This document shows, piece after piece, positions 19,801-28,456 of a stretch of 64,000 nucleotides of DNA (position 1 is the first letter of the stretch; each line of letters begins with the position of its first letter). The stretch is from positions 1,054,001-1,118,000 of the forward strand of contig CAWATZ010000003.1 of assembly GCA_963784995.1 (NCBI GenBank). The letters run 5' to 3'. The notes beneath the pieces were generated by a model. The model did no database searches and was not told the origin of the DNA. It saw only the letters and a program-made list of their open reading frames with translations. The position numbers and the translations under genes were made by a program. Origin of the DNA: CAWATZ01 sp963784995. Its GTDB lineage: Bacteria; Planctomycetota; Planctomycetia; Gemmatales; Gemmataceae.

Positions 19801-20124
19801 GCGCGGCGAGCCACCCTCGACGGGAATGACGTAGACGTCGGTGTTGCCGTCGTACTGGGCGCTGAAGGCGACCGTCTTGCCATCGGGCGAAAAGACCGGG
19901 TGCGATTCGACGCCGATGTCGCTGGTCAGGCGGCGGACGTTGGTGCCGTCCAGGTCCGCGACCCAGAGGTCATCGGCATAAACGAAGGCGACGTGGCTGG
20001 CTGCTGACGGCCGGCTGCGCCAGCAGCCGGGTGTCGTGGATGTCCGGGTCGGCGCAGGCCAGGCCGGCAACAAGCAGCACGGCCACAGGCGCAGCAGCAG
20101 GTGGAGCAGGGAGGAGCGCATCAT
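16844..20124 (-). pseudogene. Tricorn-like protease (beta-propeller, PDZ, S41 peptidase), several frameshifts
   Basis: After correcting indels the gene encodes a protein of about 1090 residues. A signal sequence near 20124-20050 is followed by a WD/PD40-type propeller (HVAFVYADDLWVADLDG, then repeats such as SPDGKTVAFSA and SPAWSPDGKSIAYFSD). The second half contains an alpha-helical and PDZ-like region, then an S41 protease core with FNGGGQVADYYIDHL and the nucleophile segment IDETAGSGGDMLPWMF. Frames change at about 20090-20000 (signal region, two sites), near 18345, near 18240 and twice within 18110-18190. All segments are preserved in order, so the break pattern looks like sequence error or very recent decay. 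Tricorn homologues cleave peptides released by larger proteases; this one would be exported. Confidence 0.82.
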
Positions 20125-20247
20125 GGGTGTCTCGCATGGAGTGGGGTTTGGTTACGCCCGTTCATGGCGTCAGGATACTCGGACGGGACGCACGTCGCAA
20201 TGGGCAAGATTTTGGAGAGAGCAATCTGCCGGGCGCTTGCTCTCTCC

Positions 20248-22163
20248 TTACTCAAGGTCAAATCGGAAGGAGCCAAGCGTGGCCTCGTCTGACGCGAACC
20301 ATTTGGGTTGAAAGGGCCATCTGTCCTTTCGCAAGAACATTGGCGGGAATAATTGCGGATCAAAGTTGTCCGCTGGCCTTATTGTCCTCTGCCACGAAAA
20401 GTCCAGGACCAGTTTCTTGCCAGCCAATTCATCGAGGGAATACGGGATTGTCACGACTTCGACCCCCGGTTGGCCCAAGTTGAAGCAGTTTTTGATCAGG
20501 GCAAAAAGCCACGGCACTGACACAGCCGGCATGGTCTCGCAGGACTCGCACTTCGTTACCGATTTCGTCTCCCACAAGCGGACCGTGCGGTCGCGGCTAC
20601 CGGAAGCAAGGAACCGGCCATCGAGAGCAAAGGCGACGGACTCGACCGCGCCTTCATGGCCGATCAGCCGGCGCGTCTCGATGCCCTTGTCCACGTCCCA
20701 GAGCCGGACCGTCCGGTCATAGCTCCCCGTGGCCAGGGTTCGGCCGTCCGGTGCGAAGGCGACCGACCGCACCTGGGCCTCGTGGCCGATCAGGCAACGG
20801 AGTTCCTTGCACTGCTGAAGGTCCCAGAGCCGGACCCGCTGATCCTCGCCCCCTGTAGCCAGCAAGCGGCCATCCGGGGAAATGGCCACCGCCCAGAGAC
20901 CGCTGCCGTTCCCCTCGAACCGGTGGATTTCCTGATGCGTGGCCAGGTCCCAGAGGCGGAGAGAGCCGTCCTGGGACGCCGAGGCCAGTCCACGGCCATC
21001 GGGCGTGAATGCGAGGCCGTGGACCCAGTCCCGATGTCCCGCGAGAAGAGCGAGTTCCTTTCCCGTCGCCGTTTCCCAGACGCGAATCGCTCCGCTCCGG
21101 CCGCCGGCCGCAGCCAGCGGCCATCGGCGGAGTAGCAAACGGTGGAAACCATTCTGCCAAGCCGGAACCGGGCCGTCCCCAGGCGAGCAATCGCACCCTC
21201 CGGCAGCGGATCGCCGAACACGTCGATCCGTGCTTGCCGCCCGTCCTCTTCTCGTGAGATTGCCTGGACGGCCCTCTGGCCTGCCGGCTTCTCCGGTGCG
21301 GAAGGCAGCAGCACGGCGGCCCAGGCAACGATGCTGGTGGCGAGAAGGAGCAGGATCGCCCCTTTCACCTTGATCGCGGTTGAGGAAAAGAGACCGCTGC
21401 GGAGCAATGCAGCCACCGGAGCGGCGACGGCCGAGGCGACAGCAGTGGGATCGGTCAGGAGCAGCAGTCCGGCACGAACGGTCGAGGCCCCGAGGAGTCC
21501 CGGCACGGCCGCACTGGCTCCGGACGCCAGGGTGAACGCCAGCAGGGCCGACGGAGGCGACAGGCCGCGGCGCAGTCAGTCGGGCTTTCAGCAGCTCCCA
21601 GGCCTTTTGCAGCCGGCGTTTGATCGTGTTCAGCGACCAGCCGAGTTGTGCCGCCGCCTCGTCCCGGGTCCTGCCCTCGAAATAACACAGGATCACCGGG
21701 CCGCGTAAATGCTCCGGCAGCGCTGGACTTCCTCGTCCACCGCCAGGCACAGCTCCTGCCACGCCGGGTTGTCGTTGCTCTGTGAGTGGGAGGCATGATC
21801 GGCAGCGGCCCGTTCGTGCACGGCCCGCCGGGCATTCTTGCAGCGCGTGTTGGCGGCAAGGCGACAGGCCACGCCGTAAAGCCAGCTGGCCACCGACTCC
21901 TGTTTCCGGATCGCGTTCGGCTTGACAATCAGCAGCAGGAACGTGGCCTGGAAGACGTCCTCCGCATCCCGCGCATCCGGGAGCAGCCGCCGACAGAGGC
22001 GCAGGACCATCGGACCGTGCCGCTGCACCAGGGCCTCAAAGGCGGCCTCATCCCGCTGGCTGCGGAAGCGCTCCAGCAATTCGCGGTCGTCCAGGTGGGC
22101 AGCGGTATGGTCCGCGAGAATTCGGCAAACGTGGCCCAGAAGACGGTCGGTTTGGTCAGCCAT
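20248..22163 (-). pseudogene. ECF sigma-70 factor fused to membrane segment and WD40 repeats, frameshifted
   Basis: The N-terminal part (22163-21735) is an ECF sigma region 2 (DDRELLERFRSQRDEAAFEALV, DAEDVFQATFLLL). Region 4 (LPEHLRGPVILCYFEGRTRDEAAAQLGW) is in another frame, a hydrophobic membrane segment (GAILLLLATSIVAWAAVLL) in a third, and five or six WD40 repeats (GAIRVWETATGKELALLAGH onward) back in the region 4 frame. Three indels, near 21720, 21590 and 21110, would restore one protein. Sigma-TM-WD40 fusions are a planctomycete hallmark and presumably sense signals outside the membrane through the propeller. After the last repeat comes an 80-residue tail with VEVVTIPYS and KKLVLDFS that closely resembles the end of the neighbouring lipoprotein. 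The ATG at 22163 has GGGAG upstream. Confidence 0.8.
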
Positions 22164-22219
22164 GCGATGCACTCCCTGGTAATAGTGTCGCCGGGGGAGT
22201 GCAATGGCTCAAGAAAAAG

Positions 22220-22712
22220 TTAGAAATTAAGTTGGTCACCAACGTGCCAGCCTTCACCCCGGGGCGCCTCATATTGCGGCAAGGGCTGGTAGGGCCATTC
22301 GTTCCGAAGGAAGTACAGAGATGGGAACAACAGCAGGTCGCGAGCATCAGTGTTTGGCACTGCCGCGTTTCGCGAGAAGTCCAGGACCAATTTTTTGCCG
22401 GCCACATCCTCGAAGGAATACGGAATCGTCACGACTTCGACGCCCACTGATCCCGATTGAAACAGGCTGCGGGCCGAACAGGTCACTGACTTCCACCGTG
22501 GCCCGCTTTTCCTGTCCCTTACTCTCTTCGGTCTTCGTCTGCTTCTTTTGTTGCTTGGCCACCAACTCGTGCAGCTTGTCCACCTTGCGGGTCAGTTCGT
22601 CGATCTTCTTCGACGTTTCCTTTTGGGACGGATCGAACTCCTCGAAGCCGCAACCTACCAGGCTCGCTCCGAGCAGTCCACACGCAACCCAGGCCAGCTG
22701 TCGGGACATCAT
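22220..22712 (-). pseudogene. Small coiled-coil lipoprotein with VEVVTIPYS module, one frameshift
   Basis: The protein begins MMSRQLAWVACGLLGASLVGC, a lipoprotein signal with lipobox Cys, and an AGGAGAGG site upstream supports this start. A predicted coiled coil follows (KKIDELTRKVDKLHELVAKQQKKQ), then ATVEVSDLFGPQPVSI. A one-base shift near 22455 moves to the frame encoding SVGVEVVTIPYSFEDVAGKK and the rest. This last module is clearly related to the C-terminus of the ECF-WD40 protein encoded just downstream. I do not recognise the family; the shared module suggests the two proteins work together or arose by local duplication. Confidence 0.65.
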
Positions 22713-22852
22713 GCGCCCTCTCCTGACGACGGAATGAGTGAATGGAGATACGGCGGCAGTGGGGTCAGGGAACTGCGTCAGCGAAGGGAATGCCGCACGG
22801 AACCGCGGCACCATAACCGGGCTCCGTGCGGCGGACAAGAGCAATTGCCGGC

Positions 22853-24334
22853 TTACTTGAACGGATCAAACCCCTTGCGATACTCGCGTGTCAGCATCGC
22901 ATCGGCCTCCTTGTCGTTGACGAAGCACTCCTTGTCGGCGTCGATCTTCAGCTTCCGGCCGACGCGCAGGTCCTGGTCACCCTCATTCTTCTTGTACGGC
23001 TTCAGATGCTCCAGCATGCGTTCCAGCGTCGCCTGGGCTTCCTTGTCGCCGCTGATCGCCTCGACCTTGTTCTCGAACGGCTGGACCGTGCCCAGGCGGT
23101 AGCTGACATTGCCCAGGTGGCACAGGGCGCTGGAGAGGTGCCCCTCAAGGATGTCGCCGTTGAGGTCTTCGACCTTCCGGCTGGCCACGGCCTTGAGGAA
23201 GTTGCCGAAGTGGTCCTCGCCGCCGTCGAAGCGCTTGACCACCTTGCCCTTGGGATCGAGCACAATGCCGCTGGTGTAGCTCGGGCAGACCAGAACGCCC
23301 TCGGTGCCGTAGAAGATGTTGCCGACCCAGTTCGGGTTCAGCCCTCTCTGCTTGATCCCGGCCCCTTCGGGGTAGGGGCTGGTCGAGACCAGGCCGCGGA
23401 CCTCGAAGATCAGCTCGCTGTCGCCGTAGTCGAAGACGATGATCTGCGTGTTGGCCGTCTGGCCGTCGTCGCTGTAGCCGAAGCGGCCGCCCAGGCTGAA
23501 GACCGCCTGCGGCAGCGCCTTCTTGTTCAGGCCCCAGCGGGCCTTGTCCATCTCATGGATGCCCTGATTGCCCAGGTCGCCGCAGCCGTAATCCCAGATC
23601 CAGTGCCAGTCGTAATGGAGCTTCTCGCGCATCACCGGCTTGATTGGTGCCGGCCCGCTCCACAGGTTGTAATCGAGAGTCTTGGGAATCGGCGTCGCTT
23701 TCGTGACCTTGCCGATGCTGGGCCGGAACTTGTAACACAGGCCCCGGGCCAGGGTGACCTGGCCCAGCTTGCCCGAGTGCAGGTACGCGATCGCTTCGCG
23801 CATGCCGCTGGACGAGCGGCTCTGCGTCCCCGCCTGGCAGATCTTGTTGTACTTGCGGGCCATCTCGACAATGCGCCGGCCTTCGCTGACGTTGTGGCTG
23901 ACCGGCTTCTCGACGTAAACGTCCTTGCCGGCCTGCATCGCCCAGATGGCTGCCAGGGCGTGCCAGTGGTTGGGCGTGGCAATGCTCACCGCATCGATCT
24001 CCTTGTCGTCGAAGACCTTGCGCAGGTCCTGGACGAACCGCGGGGCCTTGCCCTGGGCGTCTTCAACGCGCTTCATGGCGGGAGCGATGACGGCCTCGTC
24101 GGCATCGCAGATGGTGGTGATGACCACGCCGGACCGGCCCGCCAGGCGCTGGACGTGTTCCAGGCCCCGGCTGCGGACGCCAATGACCGCCATCCGCACC
24201 TTGTCCTTGCCCGCCTGCTCTTCGCGGGCCTTCTTGGCCTCGGCCGACGCCTGGTTGCCGGTCAGCCCGCTGCTTGCCAGGGCTGCCAGGATTGCCGAGT
24301 CCTGCAAAAATTCACGCCGATTCAGGGGACGCAT
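22853..24334 (-). CDS. Gfo/Idh/MocA family oxidoreductase, Tat-exported
   Basis: This 493-residue NAD(P)-dependent sugar or inositol dehydrogenase-like protein begins with a twin-arginine leader (NRREFLQDSAILAALASSG). The dinucleotide fold follows (VRMAVIGVRSRGLEHVQRLAGR), with the signature EKPVSHN segment containing the conserved Lys, and the C-terminal sheet domain with NQGIHEMDKARWGL. Exported members of this family are very numerous in planctomycetes. The substrate is not identifiable. It is the first gene of the minus-strand block that runs toward 16 kb. Confidence 0.88.
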   Translation of the reverse strand: MRPLNRREFLQDSAILAALASSGLTGNQASAEAKKAREEQAGKDKVRMAVIGVRSRGLEHVQRLAGRSGVVITTICDADEAVIAPAMKRVEDAQGKAPRFVQDLRKVFDDKEIDAVSIATPNHWHALAAIWAMQAGKDVYVEKPVSHNVSEGRRIVEMARKYNKICQAGTQSRSSSGMREAIAYLHSGKLGQVTLARGLCYKFRPSIGKVTKATPIPKTLDYNLWSGPAPIKPVMREKLHYDWHWIWDYGCGDLGNQGIHEMDKARWGLNKKALPQAVFSLGGRFGYSDDGQTANTQIIVFDYGDSELIFEVRGLVSTSPYPEGAGIKQRGLNPNWVGNIFYGTEGVLVCPSYTSGIVLDPKGKVVKRFDGGEDHFGNFLKAVASRKVEDLNGDILEGHLSSALCHLGNVSYRLGTVQPFENKVEAISGDKEAQATLERMLEHLKPYKKNEGDQDLRVGRKLKIDADKECFVNDKEADAMLTREYRKGFDPFK

Positions 24335-24448
24335 CGCACGTTCTCCACGAGTTTACGAGGGAGGAAAAGTTCTTTCCGCCAGCCTAACAGGAACGGACGC
24401 GAGATCCAAGATGAGGCAAGGGCGGAGCGCGAAAAAATCGGGTCGCAG

Positions 24449-24540
24449 TTGCCGAGCCGCGCACGCAGCGCAGCGGAGTAAGCGGCCCGCCTGCCCGCAC
24501 GGACCGCTTACTCCGCTGCGCTGCGTGCGCGGCTCGGCAA
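24449..24540. repeat. Perfect inverted repeat, 37-bp arms (family also at 30973)
   Basis: The arms 24449-24485 and 24504-24540 are exact reverse complements with an 18-nt loop. A 34-bp core (CCGAGCCGCGCACGCAGCGC and onward) is identical to the copy at 30973-31063. The right arm holds the last ten codons and the stop of the deoxyhypusine-synthase-like gene. Confidence 0.92.
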
Positions 24541-25647
24541 GCCTGTGCGGTTGCGGTATTCCGTCTCCAGTTTCTTGACCACTTCCTCCAGCCGATCCAT
24601 CAGCCGGCGCAGCGGTCGGGGCGGATGGACCGCCAGGGCGTAGGCGGTGAGCAGCGGCAAGGCGACCGACGAATCGATATAACAAACAACGGTGTCGGGC
24701 AGCATGTCGAGGGCTACCTTGCCCCAGGTGGCCGCCTCGGCCGGCGTGGCGCCCGACAGGCCCCCCGTGTCGGGACGGGCGTCGGTGCATTGCAGGAAGA
24801 AGTCGTGGCCGCTCTCCTCCAGGCCAAGGACCTCCTGGATTTGCGGCTCGGTCTGGAGGATGAAGTTCTTGGGCGAACCGCCGCCCAGGATGAAGACGGC
24901 GCTCTGACCGGTCTTCTTGGCGTCCCAGACGATCGCCGCCGTCTGGTTCACGTCGCGCAGCGGGTCGATGGCCAGGGAGGAACCCTCCAGCTGCAGCGCG
25001 GCGAGGTTCATGCCGATGGAGCTGTCGCCCGGCGAGGAGGTCCAGATCGGCACGCCGCAGCGGTAGGCGGCGGCCAGCAGGCTCTTGCCGTGCTGGCCGG
25101 TCTCGTCCTCGCGGGCGGCCAGGTACTTGCCGACCAGGTGATGGAACTCGGCGGTGCCCATCGTCTTCTGGAACGGCTCGCCGCGGCACAGGGTCCGGTA
25201 GAAGCTGTCGGTGTCCAGCAGGGTCCGGTAGTCGAAGACGATGTCGTAGATGCGGATGATCGCCCCCTCCCGCAGGGCCCGATCATCCAGCCCGGGACGC
25301 GACTGGCGCAGGTCCATCCCCAGGGCGAAATGGGTGTCGTGGTAGAGGTTGGCGCCGGTGCTGACGATCCAGTCCACGAAGCCGGCCTGGAGCAGCGGGA
25401 TCAGACAGGACATGCCCAGGCCGGCCGGCGTCAGCGCCCCGCTGAGCGACAGGCCGACGGTGCAATCGGGCTGGAGCATCTTGTTGGCAAACAGCTGGCA
25501 GGCCTCGCGCAGCCGGCCGGCGTTGTAGGACAGAAAGGCCTCGTCGATCAGGTGAGGCAGCGACGTCTGGGCCGTCACGGGAGGCGGCTCGATGCGCTTC
25601 TGACTGATCTGGTGCAGCAACGGCTTGTCGTGGTGTGGGTGTTTCAT
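24508..25647 (-). CDS. Deoxyhypusine synthase-like protein
   Basis: The 379-residue protein matches the deoxyhypusine synthase family, which transfers the aminobutyl group of spermidine in an NAD-dependent reaction. Seen here are GLSLSGALTPAGLGMS, VDWIVSTGANLYHD with its nucleotide-binding turn, VFILGGGSPKNFILQ, GGLSGATPAEAATWGKV with the likely catalytic Lys, and SSVALPLLTAYAL. Bacteria lack eIF5A, so bacterial members act instead as homospermidine synthase-like enzymes or on unknown acceptors. The final ten residues (LPSRARSAAE) are encoded by the palindrome and are not part of the family fold; the original stop was probably lost when the repeat arrived. Confidence 0.85.
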   Translation of the reverse strand: MKHPHHDKPLLHQISQKRIEPPPVTAQTSLPHLIDEAFLSYNAGRLREACQLFANKMLQPDCTVGLSLSGALTPAGLGMSCLIPLLQAGFVDWIVSTGANLYHDTHFALGMDLRQSRPGLDDRALREGAIIRIYDIVFDYRTLLDTDSFYRTLCRGEPFQKTMGTAEFHHLVGKYLAAREDETGQHGKSLLAAAYRCGVPIWTSSPGDSSIGMNLAALQLEGSSLAIDPLRDVNQTAAIVWDAKKTGQSAVFILGGGSPKNFILQTEPQIQEVLGLEESGHDFFLQCTDARPDTGGLSGATPAEAATWGKVALDMLPDTVVCYIDSSVALPLLTAYALAVHPPRPLRRLMDRLEEVVKKLETEYRNRTGLPSRARSAAE

Positions 25648-25717
25648 GCTGACAGGCTAGAGGAGCCGGCGAACCTCGTCAACCGGCCGGAACGAGATAA
25701 CCAAGGGAGATTGCTCG

Positions 25718-26137
25718 ATGATCAAGACCAAACGCTGGGATGAGAAATGGGACCATGAGAACGATGGCCTGCGCATCCTGATTTGCCGCTATCGTCCCCG
25801 GGCCTTGCCCAAGAAGAAAGAGTCCTGGCACCTGTGGTGGAGTCACCTGGGGCCGAGCAAGGAACTGCACGCCGCCTTCTACGGCAAGACTGGTACACCC
25901 ATCAGCATCGAGGAGTATACCCGACGCTATCTCGAAGAGATGAAAGGAGAAGAGGCCCAGGAAACCATCGACCTGCTGGTCGAGAAGGTCGCCGCGGGCA
26001 AGACCATCACCCTGCTTTGCTCGTCCGCCTGCACCGACCCCAAGCGCTGCCACCGCACCTTGCTCAAGCAATTGATCGAGGAGCGCGTGGCCCAGCTGCA
26101 ACCCGCACAACCTCAGGAAACGGCAAAGGAGAGCTGA
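25718..26137 (+). CDS. DUF488 family protein
   Basis: This 139-residue cytoplasmic protein has the DUF488 pattern: an N-terminal KRWDEKWDHENDGLRILICRYRPR segment, a middle FYGK and EYTRRYLEEM, and the C-terminal TITLLCSSACTDPKRCHR motif with two Cys residues. Family members are small nuclease or DNA-repair-associated proteins whose role is not settled. The ATG lies downstream of AAGGGAG. A secreted protein gene starts 3 nt after it, so the two are one operon. Confidence 0.8.
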   Translation: MIKTKRWDEKWDHENDGLRILICRYRPRALPKKKESWHLWWSHLGPSKELHAAFYGKTGTPISIEEYTRRYLEEMKGEEAQETIDLLVEKVAAGKTITLLCSSACTDPKRCHRTLLKQLIEERVAQLQPAQPQETAKES

Positions 26138-26140
26138 ACC

Positions 26141-26909
26141 ATGCGCTGGACCGCCGCGTTCTTTCTTCTGGTACTTGCCGTTCGTCCCGCTCTCACCGCG
26201 GAGCAACCGAAGCGCTCCCCCCTGGTCGAGGGAGGCGCGGACGGTACTCGCCGCCGTGGTCAAGTCGGCCCAGGACAACGCTTCCCAGCCGGCCCGGTCG
26301 CGCAAGGATGGCGACGAGCTGACGGCGCTCTACTTCCGGGCCGCCGCCGAGGCCGCGGGCAAGTTGCCGAAGGAACAGGCGGCCGGGGCGTTCCTGCTGG
26401 CGCTGGGGGTGGGGCTGGATGATTCGACCTTGGTCCGCACCAACCCGCTGGTGGCCAGGGTGTGGCGGCAGGTGGAGAGCGACGCCGAGCGGCGGGTCCG
26501 GCTCAAGGTGCTGGGCAAGCCAACCATGCGGCAGCGCCACGACTGGACGCAGCATTTCGTGGTGTCCTGCGCCCTGACCGAGGCCCTGGGAGCGACCCTG
26601 GCGGAAACGGCCGGGCTGGTCAAGGAACAGCTCGACTCCCGGCCCGGCGGCAGCGGCTTCAGCTTCGCCGACCTCAGCGCCGACCTGGCCGGCATCGCCT
26701 TTGCCAGCCGCGTCAAGAAGGGGACACTCGCTCTGGACACCGTGGCGAAGCGATTCGAGGTCCAGGCGTACCTGCCCGATCCGAAGGGGCTGCGCGAAGG
26801 CTTGTCGGCCGAGCAGTTCGGCAAGGATTACGGCTCCCTCGACGACGAACGCTTCAAGAAGGAACTGGCCGCTGTCCGCAAGCGCGTGGCGGACCTGTCC
26901 GGGAAGTGA
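26141..26909 (+). pseudogene. Secreted hypothetical protein, one frameshift after the signal peptide
   Basis: An AAAGGAG site precedes the ATG. The first frame gives a signal peptide (MRWTAAFFLLVLAVRPALTA) and ends usefully near 26240. The downstream frame then encodes about 225 residues beginning near REARTVLAAVVKSAQDN and containing ALYFRAAAEAAGKLPKEQAAGAFLLALGVGLDDS. One indel joins them. The body is helical with the motif TMRQRHDWTQHFVVSCALTEALG and contains no known catalytic set. I do not recognise the family. Confidence 0.65.
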
Positions 26910-27004
26910 ATCCGTGCCTGGCTCCGGAAGCGGCACGGTGGCCGCAACTGTGAAGAATCCGCCTTTACAAACACCCAAACGCCAGCCAAGATACGTATAG
27001 ACAT

Positions 27005-27045
27005 CAACCGACGCATCGATCCAGCCTGGATTGGTTCGTCGGTTG
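27005..27045 (+). other. Small hairpin in the greA leader
   Basis: Nine-base arms (27005-27013 and 27037-27045, CAACCGACG and its complement) form a stem about 100 nt before the greA start, preceded by an AT-rich stretch with the sequence TACGTATAG that could hold a -10 element. This is a possible leader structure, but nothing shows that it regulates. Confidence 0.3.
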
Positions 27046-27146
27046 CTCATTGGAACCGAAGCCCTCCGCAACCGCGGCCAGGATGGAGGCAATCCATCGC
27101 GACCCGAAGAGCCGCGAGCGTGTCCTTGAACAGGAAGCAATGGGCC

Positions 27147-27632
27147 ATGGCAACCGAACGCATTCCGATGACGCGAGACGGGTATGAGAAGCTGAAGGCT
27201 GATCTGGCCCGGATGGAAAACGTGGAGATGATCGAGGCGGCCAAGCGGGTGGCCGACGCTCGAGCGATGGGCGATTTGAGCGAGAACGCCGAGTACCACG
27301 CCGCCCGCGAAGACCATGCGATGCTCAAGGCACGCATCGACAACCTCCGGGACCGGCTGGCCCGGGCCGAGCTGGTCGATCGCAACAGCTTGCCGAGCGA
27401 CACGGTCGTCTTCGGAGCCCAGGTGCGCATCAAAGACCTCGATTCCGGCACCGAAACCACCTATCACCTGGTCGGTCCCGGCGAGGAAGATTACGACAAG
27501 AACAAGATCCTGACCACCAGTCCCCGCGGCCAGGCCCTGCTCGGCAAGAAACTGGGCGACATGGCCGTTGTCAAGATCCCACGGGGGACCTTCCGATACC
27601 AGATCATGGAGATTTCGTTTCCGGAGGGGTAA
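27147..27632 (+). CDS. greA: Transcription elongation factor GreA/GreB
   Basis: The 161-residue protein has the N-terminal coiled-coil hairpin (MTRDGYEKLKADLARMENVEMIEAAKRV) with the acidic tip motif in RAMGDLSENAEYHAAREDH, and the C-terminal FKBP-like domain (VVFGAQVRIKDLDSGTETTYHLVGPGEED). It rescues backtracked RNA polymerase by stimulating transcript cleavage in the secondary channel. The ATG at 27147 is preferred over an upstream start nine codons earlier because MATERIPMTRDGYEKL matches family N-termini. Confidence 0.9.
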   Translation: MATERIPMTRDGYEKLKADLARMENVEMIEAAKRVADARAMGDLSENAEYHAAREDHAMLKARIDNLRDRLARAELVDRNSLPSDTVVFGAQVRIKDLDSGTETTYHLVGPGEEDYDKNKILTTSPRGQALLGKKLGDMAVVKIPRGTFRYQIMEISFPEG

Positions 27633-27662
27633 CGGGACCTCCTCCTGGGTGAGAGGGGTTTC

Positions 27663-27716
27663 TTCCGATTTATCGTTTCGCGCTCGGCCGTCCCAGCGCG
27701 AAACGATAAATCGGAA
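27663..27716. repeat. Perfect inverted repeat, 22-bp arms
   Basis: Arms 27663-27684 and 27695-27716 are exact complements around a 10-nt loop. The hairpin lies 31 bp after greA and could terminate its transcript, although no T-run follows. The arms are less GC-rich than the other palindromes of the window. Confidence 0.8.
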
Positions 27717-27862
27717 TTCGCTGACAAGGGCATTGCCTTTGCCGACGTTGCCGCATATGACTTGCGAAATCTTCATTTTCGTGATGGCCGGCTAGTGACA
27801 GAGAAGTTTGGCCCGGTTATGATGGAATAAGAGGTGGTAGGAACCCTATCCGCGAGGCAGCC

Positions 27863-28380
27863 ATGGGCGATCCTCGGCTAAACAGCATCCATCTGGACGG
27901 CTCCAACCGCCGGGAACTCTACCGGCAGGCCCGGGAGCGTTTGCTGGATTCCCGTGGCTACCAGACCCTGATGGTAGAAAAGAAAGAAGAGGCGCGGAAG
28001 ATCGCCCCGATACCATTATCCAGGCCCCTCCCGAGGCGCCGTGCGAGGAACTCGTCTTCTGGCTGCAGGATCAGGATAGCTGCATCTACCCCCTCAAGGT
28101 CGGCATCAACACCGTCGGCCGGGCCGAAGACAATGACGTGGTCGTCAACGATTCCTACGTCTCCCGGCGTCACTGCGCCGTCCTGATCCATGCCGGCAAG
28201 GGCTGCGAACTGCACGACACCGCCTCCAAGAACGGCACCTATCTCAACGGCAACAAGATCAGCGGCCCCACCCGCCTCAAACCCGGCGACGAGATCCGCA
28301 TGTGCGGCAAGCAACTGGTCTTCCGCTCCCGGCTCGGCCCGGCCGAGCGCTCCTCGGCTACCATGTCCGTCTCGCAGTAA
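27863..28380 (+). pseudogene. FHA-domain protein, one frameshift
   Basis: The first frame encodes MGDPRLNSIHLDGSNRRELYRQARERLLDSRGY and continues to about residue 45. A single indel near 28000 moves into the frame that encodes TIIQAPPEAPCEELVFWLQDQD and then a full forkhead-associated domain. The FHA signature is clear: INTVGRAEDNDVVVND, SYVSRRHCAVL and SKNGTYLNGNKI. FHA domains bind phosphothreonine peptides, linking the protein to Ser/Thr kinase signalling, which is abundant in planctomycetes. The N-terminal DGSNRRELYRQAR segment is reminiscent of other planctomycete FHA proteins. Confidence 0.78.
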
Positions 28381-28456
28381 CACAAGCCTGCTGGTTTCCA
28401 GACCCGCGTTTTCCTACACTGTCGTTACCTGCCGGATTCACACAAGGGAGACGACG

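Noticed and set aside
28190..28456. Upstream extension of the DUF3500 gene frame
   Set aside because: The extension is the wrong-frame translation of the FHA gene; the internal ATG has a signal peptide and a ribosome site.
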